From an uncultured Gammaproteobacteria bacterium (lineage in GTDB: Bacteria > Pseudomonadota > Gammaproteobacteria > PS1 > Pseudothioglobaceae), in assembly GCA_929200175.1 (NCBI GenBank), contig CAKMYR010000046.1, forward strand, positions 1-8,944: a stretch of DNA of 8,944 nucleotides, read 5' to 3'. Under the pieces are notes generated by a model, which made no database searches, was not told the DNA's origin, and saw only the letters and a program-made list of their open reading frames with translations. Below are positions 1 through 7,381 of the stretch, piece after piece. Every line of letters begins with the position of its first letter. Positions within the stretch are counted from its first letter, which is position 1. Position numbers and translations under genes: made by a program.

Positions 1-362
1 TTATAAGTCATATCACCTGCACCTGTTTTGAAAGTTAGGTTGTTTTTAGTATCATAGGTATAGTCTTTTGATGCTGAGTAATTTTTATTGGAATTATTAT
101 ATTGCCAGTTTGTTATTCTATCCATATCGTCATAACTATAGGTATGAGACTCACTAGTAATTCTGTTGGTAATATTAGTGATATTATTATGGTTATCATA
201 ACTATATGTCATATCGTTAATTAAATCGCCACCTATACCAATTTCAATAGAGGTGAGATTGTTATTATATGGGCTGTAGACATTACGAGTTAGTATGCCA
301 TTACCATGTAGGATAGATTTTGGCTTGTTATAGGAGTCATAACTGGTTGCCGTCCATAGGGC
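1..362 (-). repeat. YD-repeat region, second block, cut by the window edge
   Basis: After the helical insertion the YD pattern resumes at about residue 1665 (SYDSYNKPKSILHGNGI, YSPYNNNLTSIEIG, YSYDNHNNITNITNR, YSYDDMDRITNWQ, YTYDTKNNLTF). It runs to the last complete codon at 3-5. The RHS core motif and the effector expected downstream are not in the window. Confidence 0.88.
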
Positions 363-3300
363 AACTTTGGTGGTGTTGTCAAGTCGATTGTCAAGCGCAG
401 TTTGAAGCTCTTGCTGAGTATTTTTTTGATCTTCTAACTCGTCCATCACTTTAGATAGCTGTGCATTTTGCTCTGCAGCTTGTTTTTTATATTTATTAGC
501 AGTCTTTAGCACCTCATTTGCCCTTTGTTGGACTTCATCAGAGCGTTGTTGGTAATAATCACTAAAATCTCCATAATTCTTTGAGTGATTTTTATATTGA
601 TTAGCTTTTGTTTGATAATAATCTGCTTTTTTGTTATAGACTTTTGAGACATTGATTGTTCCTTTAGGCTTATTATCACAATGTATATATAATCTTGAGT
701 TTCTGCCGCCAGTATATCTTCGTTCACACACTTTTTTAATAGGAAGCATCCAAGCTGGAATATAAGCATGGTAGTCATTTCTTCTTGTACAAGATCCTTT
801 CCAGTTTGAACTGGTACAGTCGGTGTTTCTATAATGGTGTTTACCATTAACAGTACGCACATAATTTAGTGTGGTATTGCCAAATTTTCTGTAGTAGTAA
901 TTAGCTTTAGCTCTATAGCTATTAGCTAGTCTTTGGTAATTTTGATAGTATTGATAATATCTATTAGAATAATAATCTAATCTATTGGCGTAGCTCTCAT
1001 ATCTATCAGAGGTTTTTTGATAGTTCTCTGCATAAGTTTCATATCTGGCAGACTCGTCTAAATATTCTTTGGCTTTGGCTTCTAAAGCTGCTGCTTCTTC
1101 ATTAAGTTCTCCAATTCTAATGATAGTTTTTGCTAGGCTTTTTTCTAAAGATAGATAATCATAGTCCCAAACATCATTTTTAGGTACAGATACTCTTTTT
1201 ATACCACCACTTAAGGTGTAGTCTTTGTGCTCAGTAAAGCCATCAGGATAGGTAATAGTTTTGATGCGTGATTTTTCATCGTATTTATATTTGGTGGTAA
1301 AGTGCTGGGTATTACTATTATATGTAATACTTAGAATAACCTTAATTAGTCTTGATAGGTTATCATAACTATAAGATTTACCAACAATTTGAGCACCGTT
1401 TTTTGTTTTACTTTCAGATTTAAGTCTGCCTTTATTGTCATATACCCAAGTAGAAACTTCTCCACCTAAGATTTTTTTGGTAACCCTACCTATTTTGTCG
1501 TATTCAATTTTGGTAATGTAACCTATGGCATCAGTTTGCTTGGTAAGTTCACCAAATGGGTTATAAAGATAAGACCAAGTACCCATAGCTGGATCAATGC
1601 TTTTGATTTTGTTACCCATATCATCATATTCTAAGGTGATAATAATGCCATCTTTATTGGTTTTGATTAGATTACCAATGGCATCATAACTATAGTTAAT
1701 AGTTTGTTGTCTGTTTTTAACAATGGTTTTGTCTTTGCCATTTATGTCTTTGGTGGTTTTAGTGATTTGTCCTTGATTATCAATAGTAATGATATTTGCA
1801 TCATAGTTGGTATTTATGCTTAGATATGTACCACTTGCATTTGGGGTTTTTATTTCGGTTATTCTATTTTTGTTGTCATACTCATACACCGTCCAAGTTA
1901 CATTATCGTCCTCAAAATATGGTAAAGATTGTGCTTTAATATTGCCGTTTTTATCATAAACAATATCCGTTATACTTTTCTTATCATTATCAACTAGTGT
2001 TATTTTTCTTACCTTATTACCAATGGCGTTGTAATAGGACTTACTCCAGCTGCCTGTATTACTACTTGTGATAATACTATAGATGCTGTTATCTTTAAGA
2101 TTTAACCCTAGTCCTTGATAGTCGGCACCTAGCTCTATGCCATCACTCCAGTCGTAACTGTAAGTAATAACCTCTCCTGTTGCCAAAGTTTTAGTTTTTA
2201 TTCTACATAGACTGTCATAAGTAAGATTAGTTTTTAAGCCGTCAATATTAGTTATTTGCTTGGTTAGATTACATTCATCATTATAGTAGCTATTGCGTAC
2301 TATTTGCCCTAGAGGATTAGTCATAGAGGTGACTCTGCCAAAATTATCATAGGTTTTAGAGCTTATTCTGCTATCAAGATGGGTTTTAGAGCCTATTATG
2401 ATATAACCTATGTTTGTAGTTTTAATAATAAAACCTTTGGCGTTATATTCGTAGTTAGTAGTAAGTGCTAAGTCAGAATCTGGCTGAATAGTTTGCGAAA
2501 CTAAATTACCATCACTATAAGTGTAGATAGTTTTTCTAGTGGAGGTTTTTCCATCTCGGCTGTGAGTAACTTCTAGGCTTGTTGGTAAGTTTAATATCCA
2601 GTTGTTAGTGTCTTGTATATACCTCCCAACACTTGTGATTACTAAACTTTGACCAAGGTTGTTACTTTTAGTTTCAACAATTCTTTGTGCTTGATTTTGT
2701 GTATTATAGTTACTGTATTCAATAATATTTTTTTTAGCTAGAGTATCGCCTTCATAAAAAGTTTCTGTGGATTTGATGATTCGAATATCTTTAACATTAG
2801 TGTAAGGTTTAATTATTTGATATTTGTTTTGTTTTTTATATGTCAGTTGCCCATCTACTTCGGTACTAGATTCTACAACACTGCCAATTAAATCTTCTTG
2901 GCTTTGTTCATAAGTTGTGGTAACAACAGTATTTTTGCTTGGATTGGTAACCGATATGCTTTTAAAACCCAGTGAGCCATTATCTAAATGATATTTATAG
3001 CCACTGTAGTGATAGTTGGCTTGGTTGGTTTCTCCTGTTACGGTATCAACCACAATACTACTAACTAAATTAAGTTGTGGGGTAGTACTAATAACAGGAT
3101 GACTACTAGTACTAGAGGTGTAATTAGCATTGTTGAGTTTTTTATAATTGATTTTGGTTGCAAGACCAAAACTGTTGGTTATTTTGTTCAGTAGAGCAAC
3201 AGGTTGTTTTTCTTCGTAAACACAATTTATCCCACCATAAGAGCGATAACAAAAATCATTCCAACCATCATTGTTTAAATCTGCTACGGTTTTAAAAGGC

Positions 3301-5354
3301 CCATATCTTGAGTTAATTATTAGGGTATGAAAGGTTGTACTCAAACCAAATAGTTTTTTTAAGGGTCTGGTATAACCAACTGTGGTTTTATTAATATCTT
3401 TTAGGTTAACATCTAATATTGTTTTATCAACATTTTGGCTGAAGCTATTGTTTATATTATTATAACACCATCTTTTATCAGCAATAATGACACAGAAATC
3501 TGTTAGGCCATCAGCATTTTCATCACTCAAATGGATTGAGCTGTCATAGTTATCGGCAAAACCATTTCTGGCATAACTCATCTCATTTGGCAAAGTGAGC
3601 CAAGTGGATTTTGCAGTATAATTGTTACCTGTGTTAAGATGACAGTTGTATTTTAGGTTATCTTTACCTCTGTAGCATAAATCGACTAAACCATCATTAT
3701 TTAAATCTGAAAGTTTAAAGGTGTTGTTAAATCTTTCTAATTGTTTTTCACTATAGCCTTGTAGGTTTAAATCATTGATAAAGTTAGCTGGGTTTTGGTA
3801 GGCAAAAGTATTACCATTTCCTTTATAACCAACTGCACATCTATAAGAATTATTTTGAAAACCACAAATATCTAATATTGCATCTCCGTTAATGTCTAAG
3901 AATTGTGGTTGTGGTATTTTTGTGTCACTTATTTCAATATCAAACACTAAAGAACTGTGCCTATACTCACTGCCAAATCCATTGCCATTATTATTGGCAC
4001 AATAAATACCATTACTGCCAAAGTAACATAAATCTACTAAATCATCTTTATTAATATCAATAAATCTAAGTGCATCTTCAACATTAGCAATACTTGTCCA
4101 ATATTTACCTTGAGTAAATGAATTGTTTTTGTTATTTATTCCGCACCACACACCTTTATTATCAACCGAGCAATAATCTTTCCAGCCGTCATTATTAATA
4201 TCAATAAAACTTAAATTAGCACTGTGTTCTAATTTATGCCAGTTGCTATTATCTAAGTCATTTGTCCATTTACTAAAACCAGTAAACTTGCCACTACCAC
4301 TGCCTAAGGAACAATTAAGTCCTGTATTATCTAGATAACAGACATCATTATCGCCGTCATTATTAAAATCAGCAAAGCCATAATTAAGCACTTTATCAGC
4401 ATTAGCAATAATCTCTTCTTGTTTTATTTCATCAAGATTAACTATATCTTCATCGTCTTGTATAACCTCTAAGTCAGGATTTTCGGCAATAATATCACTA
4501 ATATCAGGGTCGTTACTACTCTTAGTCTTCTTATAACCAAAAGTTAGCGGTTTGGTACAAGCATTGTTGATATCACAAAGGGTAATTTTATGTAACCGAG
4601 AATAGGTGGCTCCTGCTTTATAGGCAAGTTTGTAGGTTTTAACAACATAATTATTATTATTGGCACTAATTTTAATTCTATCAAGTAGCTTGTCGTGCTG
4701 ATGTTTTATGCCAAATCGATAACTTATATATCGATGCGGACTATTTTTGTAATTAAAAAGAACTTTGTGATTGTTATAGCTAATACTTCTAATATAATGA
4801 ACATTATTATGAATTGTGTATTCGTAATTAATAGTGTTGTTAAATTTATCTTTAGTGCTTACAATATTCCAATTTAGTGTTTTGCCATTGTAACTACTTG
4901 CAGAGTTAAATGTTTTTTTGATGCCATTTGGGTAATGAACCTTCCAATTATTATTGCTTAGTATTGCTTTTATGTTGGAGTTATTACTAAGTCTGTATTC
5001 ATTGCTACTTACTTTTATTAGTCTTGTACCATCTAAACAATAAGCATCTTCTCCAGTTAATAAAACACCGTGTTGTATGCCATCAATTTTTTCGGTTTTA
5101 GCACAACGACTAATAGTAGATATTCCAGAGAGTTTAAATCCTAGACCTAATGGTGAGCTACCAGAGCCTTGAGTGTAGTTAATACTTAAATTTGGTGATA
5201 ATTTATTAATTCCTTTAGGTAGCGCTAAGGGTATTGCATATGATAAGTGGCCATTATTGGCTTTGACTTCACCTTCTAGGTTTGTTACTAAGTTTGCATA
5301 AGTAGACAGACTTATAGCTGTAATAAATAAAGCAAATATCTTGTTAATTTTCAT
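1..5354 (-). CDS. Giant secreted SpvB/FG-GAP/YD-repeat (RHS, TcB-like) protein, 3' end beyond window
   Basis: I read this frame codon by codon from the ATG at 5352-5354 to the left edge: 1,784 codons without a stop, so the gene is intact here but lacks its C-terminus. The start has a good ribosome site, GGAG with a 7-nt spacer. Residues 1-20 are a Sec signal peptide (MKINKIFALFITAISLSTYA) with a likely cut after A20 and no lipobox. About 20-280 match the SpvB N-terminal domain (YAIPLALPKGI, PLGLGFKLSGIS, RCAKTE, DAYCLDGTRLI). An acidic linker follows, then seven FG-GAP repeats (about 325-712), a TcdB-middle-like stretch (about 725-830, with YHYSGYKYHLDNGSLGFKSI), YD repeats (about 935-1390), a helical insertion (1394-1664), and resumed YD repeats. 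In Tc toxins and RHS proteins such shells enclose a C-terminal effector. The effector is not visible here, so toxin activity is inference. The gene overlaps the upstream coiled-coil gene by 11 nt. Confidence 0.95.
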   Translation of the reverse strand, partial: MKINKIFALFITAISLSTYANLVTNLEGEVKANNGHLSYAIPLALPKGINKLSPNLSINYTQGSGSSPLGLGFKLSGISTISRCAKTEKIDGIQHGVLLTGEDAYCLDGTRLIKVSSNEYRLSNNSNIKAILSNNNWKVHYPNGIKKTFNSASSYNGKTLNWNIVSTKDKFNNTINYEYTIHNNVHYIRSISYNNHKVLFNYKNSPHRYISYRFGIKHQHDKLLDRIKISANNNNYVVKTYKLAYKAGATYSRLHKITLCDINNACTKPLTFGYKKTKSSNDPDISDIIAENPDLEVIQDDEDIVNLDEIKQEEIIANADKVLNYGFADFNNDGDNDVCYLDNTGLNCSLGSGSGKFTGFSKWTNDLDNSNWHKLEHSANLSFIDINNDGWKDYCSVDNKGVWCGINNKNNSFTQGKYWTSIANVEDALRFIDINKDDLVDLCYFGSNGIYCANNNGNGFGSEYRHSSLVFDIEISDTKIPQPQFLDINGDAILDICGFQNNSYRCAVGYKGNGNTFAYQNPANFINDLNLQGYSEKQLERFNNTFKLSDLNNDGLVDLCYRGKDNLKYNCHLNTGNNYTAKSTWLTLPNEMSYARNGFADNYDSSIHLSDENADGLTDFCVIIADKRWCYNNINNSFSQNVDKTILDVNLKDINKTTVGYTRPLKKLFGLSTTFHTLIINSRYGPFKTVADLNNDGWNDFCYRSYGGINCVYEEKQPVALLNKITNSFGLATKINYKKLNNANYTSSTSSHPVISTTPQLNLVSSIVVDTVTGETNQANYHYSGYKYHLDNGSLGFKSISVTNPSKNTVVTTTYEQSQEDLIGSVVESSTEVDGQLTYKKQNKYQIIKPYTNVKDIRIIKSTETFYEGDTLAKKNIIEYSNYNTQNQAQRIVETKSNNLGQSLVITSVGRYIQDTNNWILNLPTSLEVTHSRDGKTSTRKTIYTYSDGNLVSQTIQPDSDLALTTNYEYNAKGFIIKTTNIGYIIIGSKTHLDSRISSKTYDNFGRVTSMTNPLGQIVRNSYYNDECNLTKQITNIDGLKTNLTYDSLCRIKTKTLATGEVITYSYDWSDGIELGADYQGLGLNLKDNSIYSIITSSNTGSWSKSYYNAIGNKVRKITLVDNDKKSITDIVYDKNGNIKAQSLPYFEDDNVTWTVYEYDNKNRITEIKTPNASGTYLSINTNYDANIITIDNQGQITKTTKDINGKDKTIVKNRQQTINYSYDAIGNLIKTNKDGIIITLEYDDMGNKIKSIDPAMGTWSYLYNPFGELTKQTDAIGYITKIEYDKIGRVTKKILGGEVSTWVYDNKGRLKSESKTKNGAQIVGKSYSYDNLSRLIKVILSITYNSNTQHFTTKYKYDEKSRIKTITYPDGFTEHKDYTLSGGIKRVSVPKNDVWDYDYLSLEKSLAKTIIRIGELNEEAAALEAKAKEYLDESARYETYAENYQKTSDRYESYANRLDYYSNRYYQYYQNYQRLANSYRAKANYYYRKFGNTTLNYVRTVNGKHHYRNTDCTSSNWKGSCTRRNDYHAYIPAWMLPIKKVCERRYTGGRNSRLYIHCDNKPKGTINVSKVYNKKADYYQTKANQYKNHSKNYGDFSDYYQQRSDEVQQRANEVLKTANKYKKQAAEQNAQLSKVMDELEDQKNTQQELQTALDNRLDNTTKVALWTATSYDSYNKPKSILHGNGILTRNVYSPYNNNLTSIEIGIGGDLINDMTYSYDNHNNITNITNRITSESHTYSYDDMDRITNWQYNNSNKNYSASKDYTYDTKNNLTFKTGAGDMTY
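363..1175 (-). other. Tyr-rich helical-hairpin insertion within the YD shell
   Basis: Residues 1394-1664 interrupt the YD repeats. Helix one (about 1400-1490) begins Glu/Ala/Lys-rich (LNEEAAALEAKAKEYL) and then becomes strikingly tyrosine-rich with recurring RYExYAN-like units. A tip of about 70 residues (1493-1565) carries four cysteines (C1513, C1522, C1543, C1559) and many Arg/Lys/His residues. Helix two (about 1572-1658) repeats YxxKAxxY patterns and ends in a Gln/Glu-rich coiled coil. The symmetric arrangement suggests an antiparallel coiled-coil stalk with a small globular head. This is a structural prediction from sequence pattern only. Confidence 0.75.
1185..2552 (-). repeat. YD-repeat (RHS) region, first block
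   Basis: Residues about 935-1390 of the giant protein contain many degenerate copies of the YD signature, Y-(D/N)-x-x-G-R-(I/V/L)-x-x. Examples are YDNFGRVTSMTNPLG, YSYDAIGNLIKT, YDDMGNKIKSI, YDKIGRVTKKI, YDNKGRLKSES and YDNLSRLIKV. Such repeats build the beta-sheet cocoon of TcB/C and RHS proteins. The block stops at residue 1394, where a helical insertion begins, and resumes at about residue 1665. Confidence 0.9.
3219..4382 (-). repeat. Seven FG-GAP/VCBS-type repeats with paired cysteines
   Basis: Residues about 325-712 of the giant protein hold seven copies of a calcium-loop-like motif, D-x-N-x-D-G-x-x-D. Examples are DFNNDGDND at residue 329, DINNDGWKD, DLNNDGLVD and DLNNDGWND at residue 692. 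In every copy the loop is followed by a cysteine, and a second cysteine comes after 8 intervening residues (10 in copy five). The first pair is C339/C348 and the last is C702/C711. FG-GAP repeats form beta-propeller blades in SpvB/TcB-type proteins. The paired cysteines are discussed as a finding. Confidence 0.88.
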
Positions 5355-5916
5355 TGTTTGACTCCGTAATATTGTCATCTAGTATCCCTAAAGACTGCAG
5401 GATGCTTTCTGCCTCTATAAAATCTTCAGTTATGGTATTAAGTTCTTTTTCTAGCTTTAAAGAATTTTTATTGGTAATTGGTGCGTCAAGCGCTGTTCTA
5501 AAAGATTTTTCGATTGCCTTGTTATCAGCGCCATCTTCAGAAGCTTGTTTTAAAATAGCTTCTGCTTCTGCCTTTAAGGTATCTTCATCTAAAGTCTGTG
5601 CAATCAATTGTTCTTTTTGTTCTTCTAGACTTTTAAAATCTTTATCTAAATCTGTGTTGATAGCTTTAATTTCTGCTTCTATATTTTTAAGTGTTTCTGG
5701 AAGTGCGTCTTTAATTATGGTTTTGCCACTAACATCTTGAAATTCATTAGTGGCAGAATTTGGCTGTTGTAAATTAGTTTTAGTATTTAATAATTCTTGG
5801 GTGTTTGTATTATTAGTTGGATTATTGGTATCGTTATTTATACTTGTTAGAATAACAATGCCAAACACCGCTATTATCAATACTGTACTAATGATTATTT
5901 TTGTTCTTTTCTCCAA
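5344..5916 (-). CDS. Hypothetical N-terminally anchored, coiled-coil-rich envelope protein
   Basis: I do not recognise this family. I chose the TTG at 5914-5916 (190 aa), which gives MEKRTK followed by a hydrophobic segment (residues about 7-26), a typical signal anchor. A GGAG lies 12 nt upstream, a slightly long spacing. A longer form from the TTG at 5971-5973 (209 aa) is possible, but its extra N-terminus would be encoded inside lnt and looks unlike a leader. After the membrane segment comes an Asn/Thr-rich linker (about 27-58). Then a charged, Glu/Lys/Leu/Ala-rich helical region runs to about residue 180, likely coiled coil. The predicted topology puts this region in the periplasm. There are no cysteines in the short form. 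The gene overlaps lnt by 29 nt and the SpvB/YD giant by 11 nt, so its product may be made with the giant and act on its export, folding or anchoring. That role is inference. Confidence 0.72.
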   Translation of the reverse strand: MEKRTKIIISTVLIIAVFGIVILTSINNDTNNPTNNTNTQELLNTKTNLQQPNSATNEFQDVSGKTIIKDALPETLKNIEAEIKAINTDLDKDFKSLEEQKEQLIAQTLDEDTLKAEAEAILKQASEDGADNKAIEKSFRTALDAPITNKNSLKLEKELNTITEDFIEAESILQSLGILDDNITESNNEN

Positions 5917-7381
5917 GTTTGTTCTTTTCTCCGAGGTAATAAAATAAGGCAAATATGATAAACAGGAAAACAATTATACCTAATAATGGAATGTTTTTGT
6001 ACTTTATGTAAAAAGTTTTTCCTTGTTGGGGGATAACAGCTTGATCAATGAGGTAAGTACCTTGTTTTATTTGTTGCTTTAAAATATTTCCTTTGTGGTC
6101 AATAAATGCAGAATTTCCCTTATTAACGCTATAAATAATCGGTTTTGAAGTTTCAATAGCTCGCATTCTAGCAATATTAAGCAGATAATCTATGGCAATG
6201 GTATTATCAAACCAACCTAAATCACTAATATGTATATGTATATTAGCGTCTTTTGATCTATCTAGAAGCTCGGTTGAAAATAGAATTTCAAAACAAATAG
6301 AGCCAAAGGCTTTGATATTGTTAATAGTAAAAATATCATTATTGCTACTGGCGGTCAAATTATCCATATTAAATTTTGGTAACAGTGGTCTTAGTAAGGT
6401 AAACCACCATGGAGTGTATTCTCCAAAAGGGATAAGGTGTTCTTTATAGTAAACAGGTTGATCCTTATCAAAACTAAATAAAGTGTTTTTGCTACTGTCT
6501 TTTTCTTGATAATAAACACCTGAGAAAACTTTAGTATTTAAATTACTGGTATCAATATCATTTTTAATATTTTGATAATCAATACTAATAGTTGACTCAG
6601 GCCAGATGGTGATATCGGGTGTTGGTTGTATGTTGCTCAATGCTTTGTATTTATTAAAACGATTGATCACCTCATAATGATTACTTTTTTGACTTAGGTC
6701 AAAATTACCTGTGATTATCCTTAAATCTATTTTTTTTATGTCTGTTGTCCAGTTAATGGTTTTTGCAAATGAAACTGCAAAATACAAGAACAAAAAATAA
6801 GATACAAGTACTAAATAGGCTTTTTTGCTTTTAGCGTTTTTGATTAAATAAGTAAAGATACCTACAAAGATATAAAAGATAAAACACAAACCAAGATAAC
6901 CAACAATTGATAACAAGCTATACAAGCCAAAAATATCTAAAGAATCACTAACAGCATACCAAGGAAGACCAGTAAAAAGCCATGACTTAATCCATTCATA
7001 AAGTGTAAATATAGATGGAGCGAATAAAGCATAATAAAAAATGTAATTACCAGAGCAATTAGAGAGTCTTTTAACTATGTATGAAGATAACCCTAAAAGC
7101 AGAGCAATAATTGTGATAATACCTAAGATGATAATAGACATCACTATTTGATAGTTAATATCATAATCTTCTACAATAGAAAACATCCAATAAAATCCAA
7201 GCAAATACTCAGATAAGCCAAACACTAATCCAAATTTAAAGGCTTGTTTGTTATCTTTGCTATTAAATATTAGCCAAAATAGAATAATGTGGCCAATAAA
7301 AACAGTCACAACATAATTAAAAGGTGCAAAGGCAAAAGGTGTGATAAGTCCTGCAAATATCGCTAACAAATAATTAATCAT
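5888..7381 (-). CDS. lnt: Apolipoprotein N-acyltransferase
   Basis: Lnt transfers an acyl chain from phospholipid to the N-terminal cysteine of apolipoproteins, the last step of lipoprotein maturation, in the inner membrane. The protein is 497 aa, close to the usual length of about 510. N-terminal hydrophobic segments (residues 1-205) include GFYWMFS and TGLPWYAVSDS. A nitrilase-like periplasmic domain (about 218-450) follows, then a final membrane helix (about 464-483). The catalytic triad is visible as E262 (IWPES), K313 (YKEHLIPFGEYTP) and C363 (GSICFEILF), equivalent to E267/K335/C387 of the E. coli enzyme. The segment SDLGWF replaces the usual SNDAWF, but ARMRAIE and NKGNSAFIDHKG fit the family. 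The ATG at 7379-7381 overlaps the fabB stop by 8 nt (ATGATTAA), and no strong ribosome site is seen, so coupling is likely. The C-terminus carries a duplicated LGEKNK. Confidence 0.95.
   Translation of the reverse strand: MINYLLAIFAGLITPFAFAPFNYVVTVFIGHIILFWLIFNSKDNKQAFKFGLVFGLSEYLLGFYWMFSIVEDYDINYQIVMSIIILGIITIIALLLGLSSYIVKRLSNCSGNYIFYYALFAPSIFTLYEWIKSWLFTGLPWYAVSDSLDIFGLYSLLSIVGYLGLCFIFYIFVGIFTYLIKNAKSKKAYLVLVSYFLFLYFAVSFAKTINWTTDIKKIDLRIITGNFDLSQKSNHYEVINRFNKYKALSNIQPTPDITIWPESTISIDYQNIKNDIDTSNLNTKVFSGVYYQEKDSSKNTLFSFDKDQPVYYKEHLIPFGEYTPWWFTLLRPLLPKFNMDNLTASSNNDIFTINNIKAFGSICFEILFSTELLDRSKDANIHIHISDLGWFDNTIAIDYLLNIARMRAIETSKPIIYSVNKGNSAFIDHKGNILKQQIKQGTYLIDQAVIPQQGKTFYIKYKNIPLLGIIVFLFIIFALFYYLGEKNKLGEKNKNNH
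5900..5935. repeat. 18-bp tandem duplication, 2 copies, 17/18 identical
   Basis: On the plus strand TTTGTTCTTTTCTCCAAG (5900-5917) is followed directly by TTTGTTCTTTTCTCCGAG (5918-5935). Read on the minus strand it gives (G)EKNK-LGEKNK at the Lnt C-terminus and EKRTN-LEKRT in the frame of the downstream gene. The unit is a multiple of three, so both frames survive. Confidence 0.95.

Noticed and set aside
506..862. 118-aa minus-strand ORF
   Set aside because: It lies within the head of the helical insertion of the YD-repeat giant in another frame. The giant's frame is open and has clear motifs, so this is a shadow.
3219..4382. Repetitive DNA here as a CRISPR array or DNA tandem repeat
   Set aside because: The periodicity is at the protein level (FG-GAP motifs with varied codons and spacing). 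There are no identical DNA repeats or uniform spacers.
4695..4877. 60-aa plus-strand ORF
   Set aside because: It is antisense to the SpvB domain of the giant, with no motif and no promoter context.
5354..5740. 128-aa plus-strand ORF, Ser-rich
   Set aside because: It is the antisense of the anchored coiled-coil gene. Its Ser/Leu/Ala richness mirrors the Glu/Lys/Leu codons of the real gene, and it has no ribosome site or domain.
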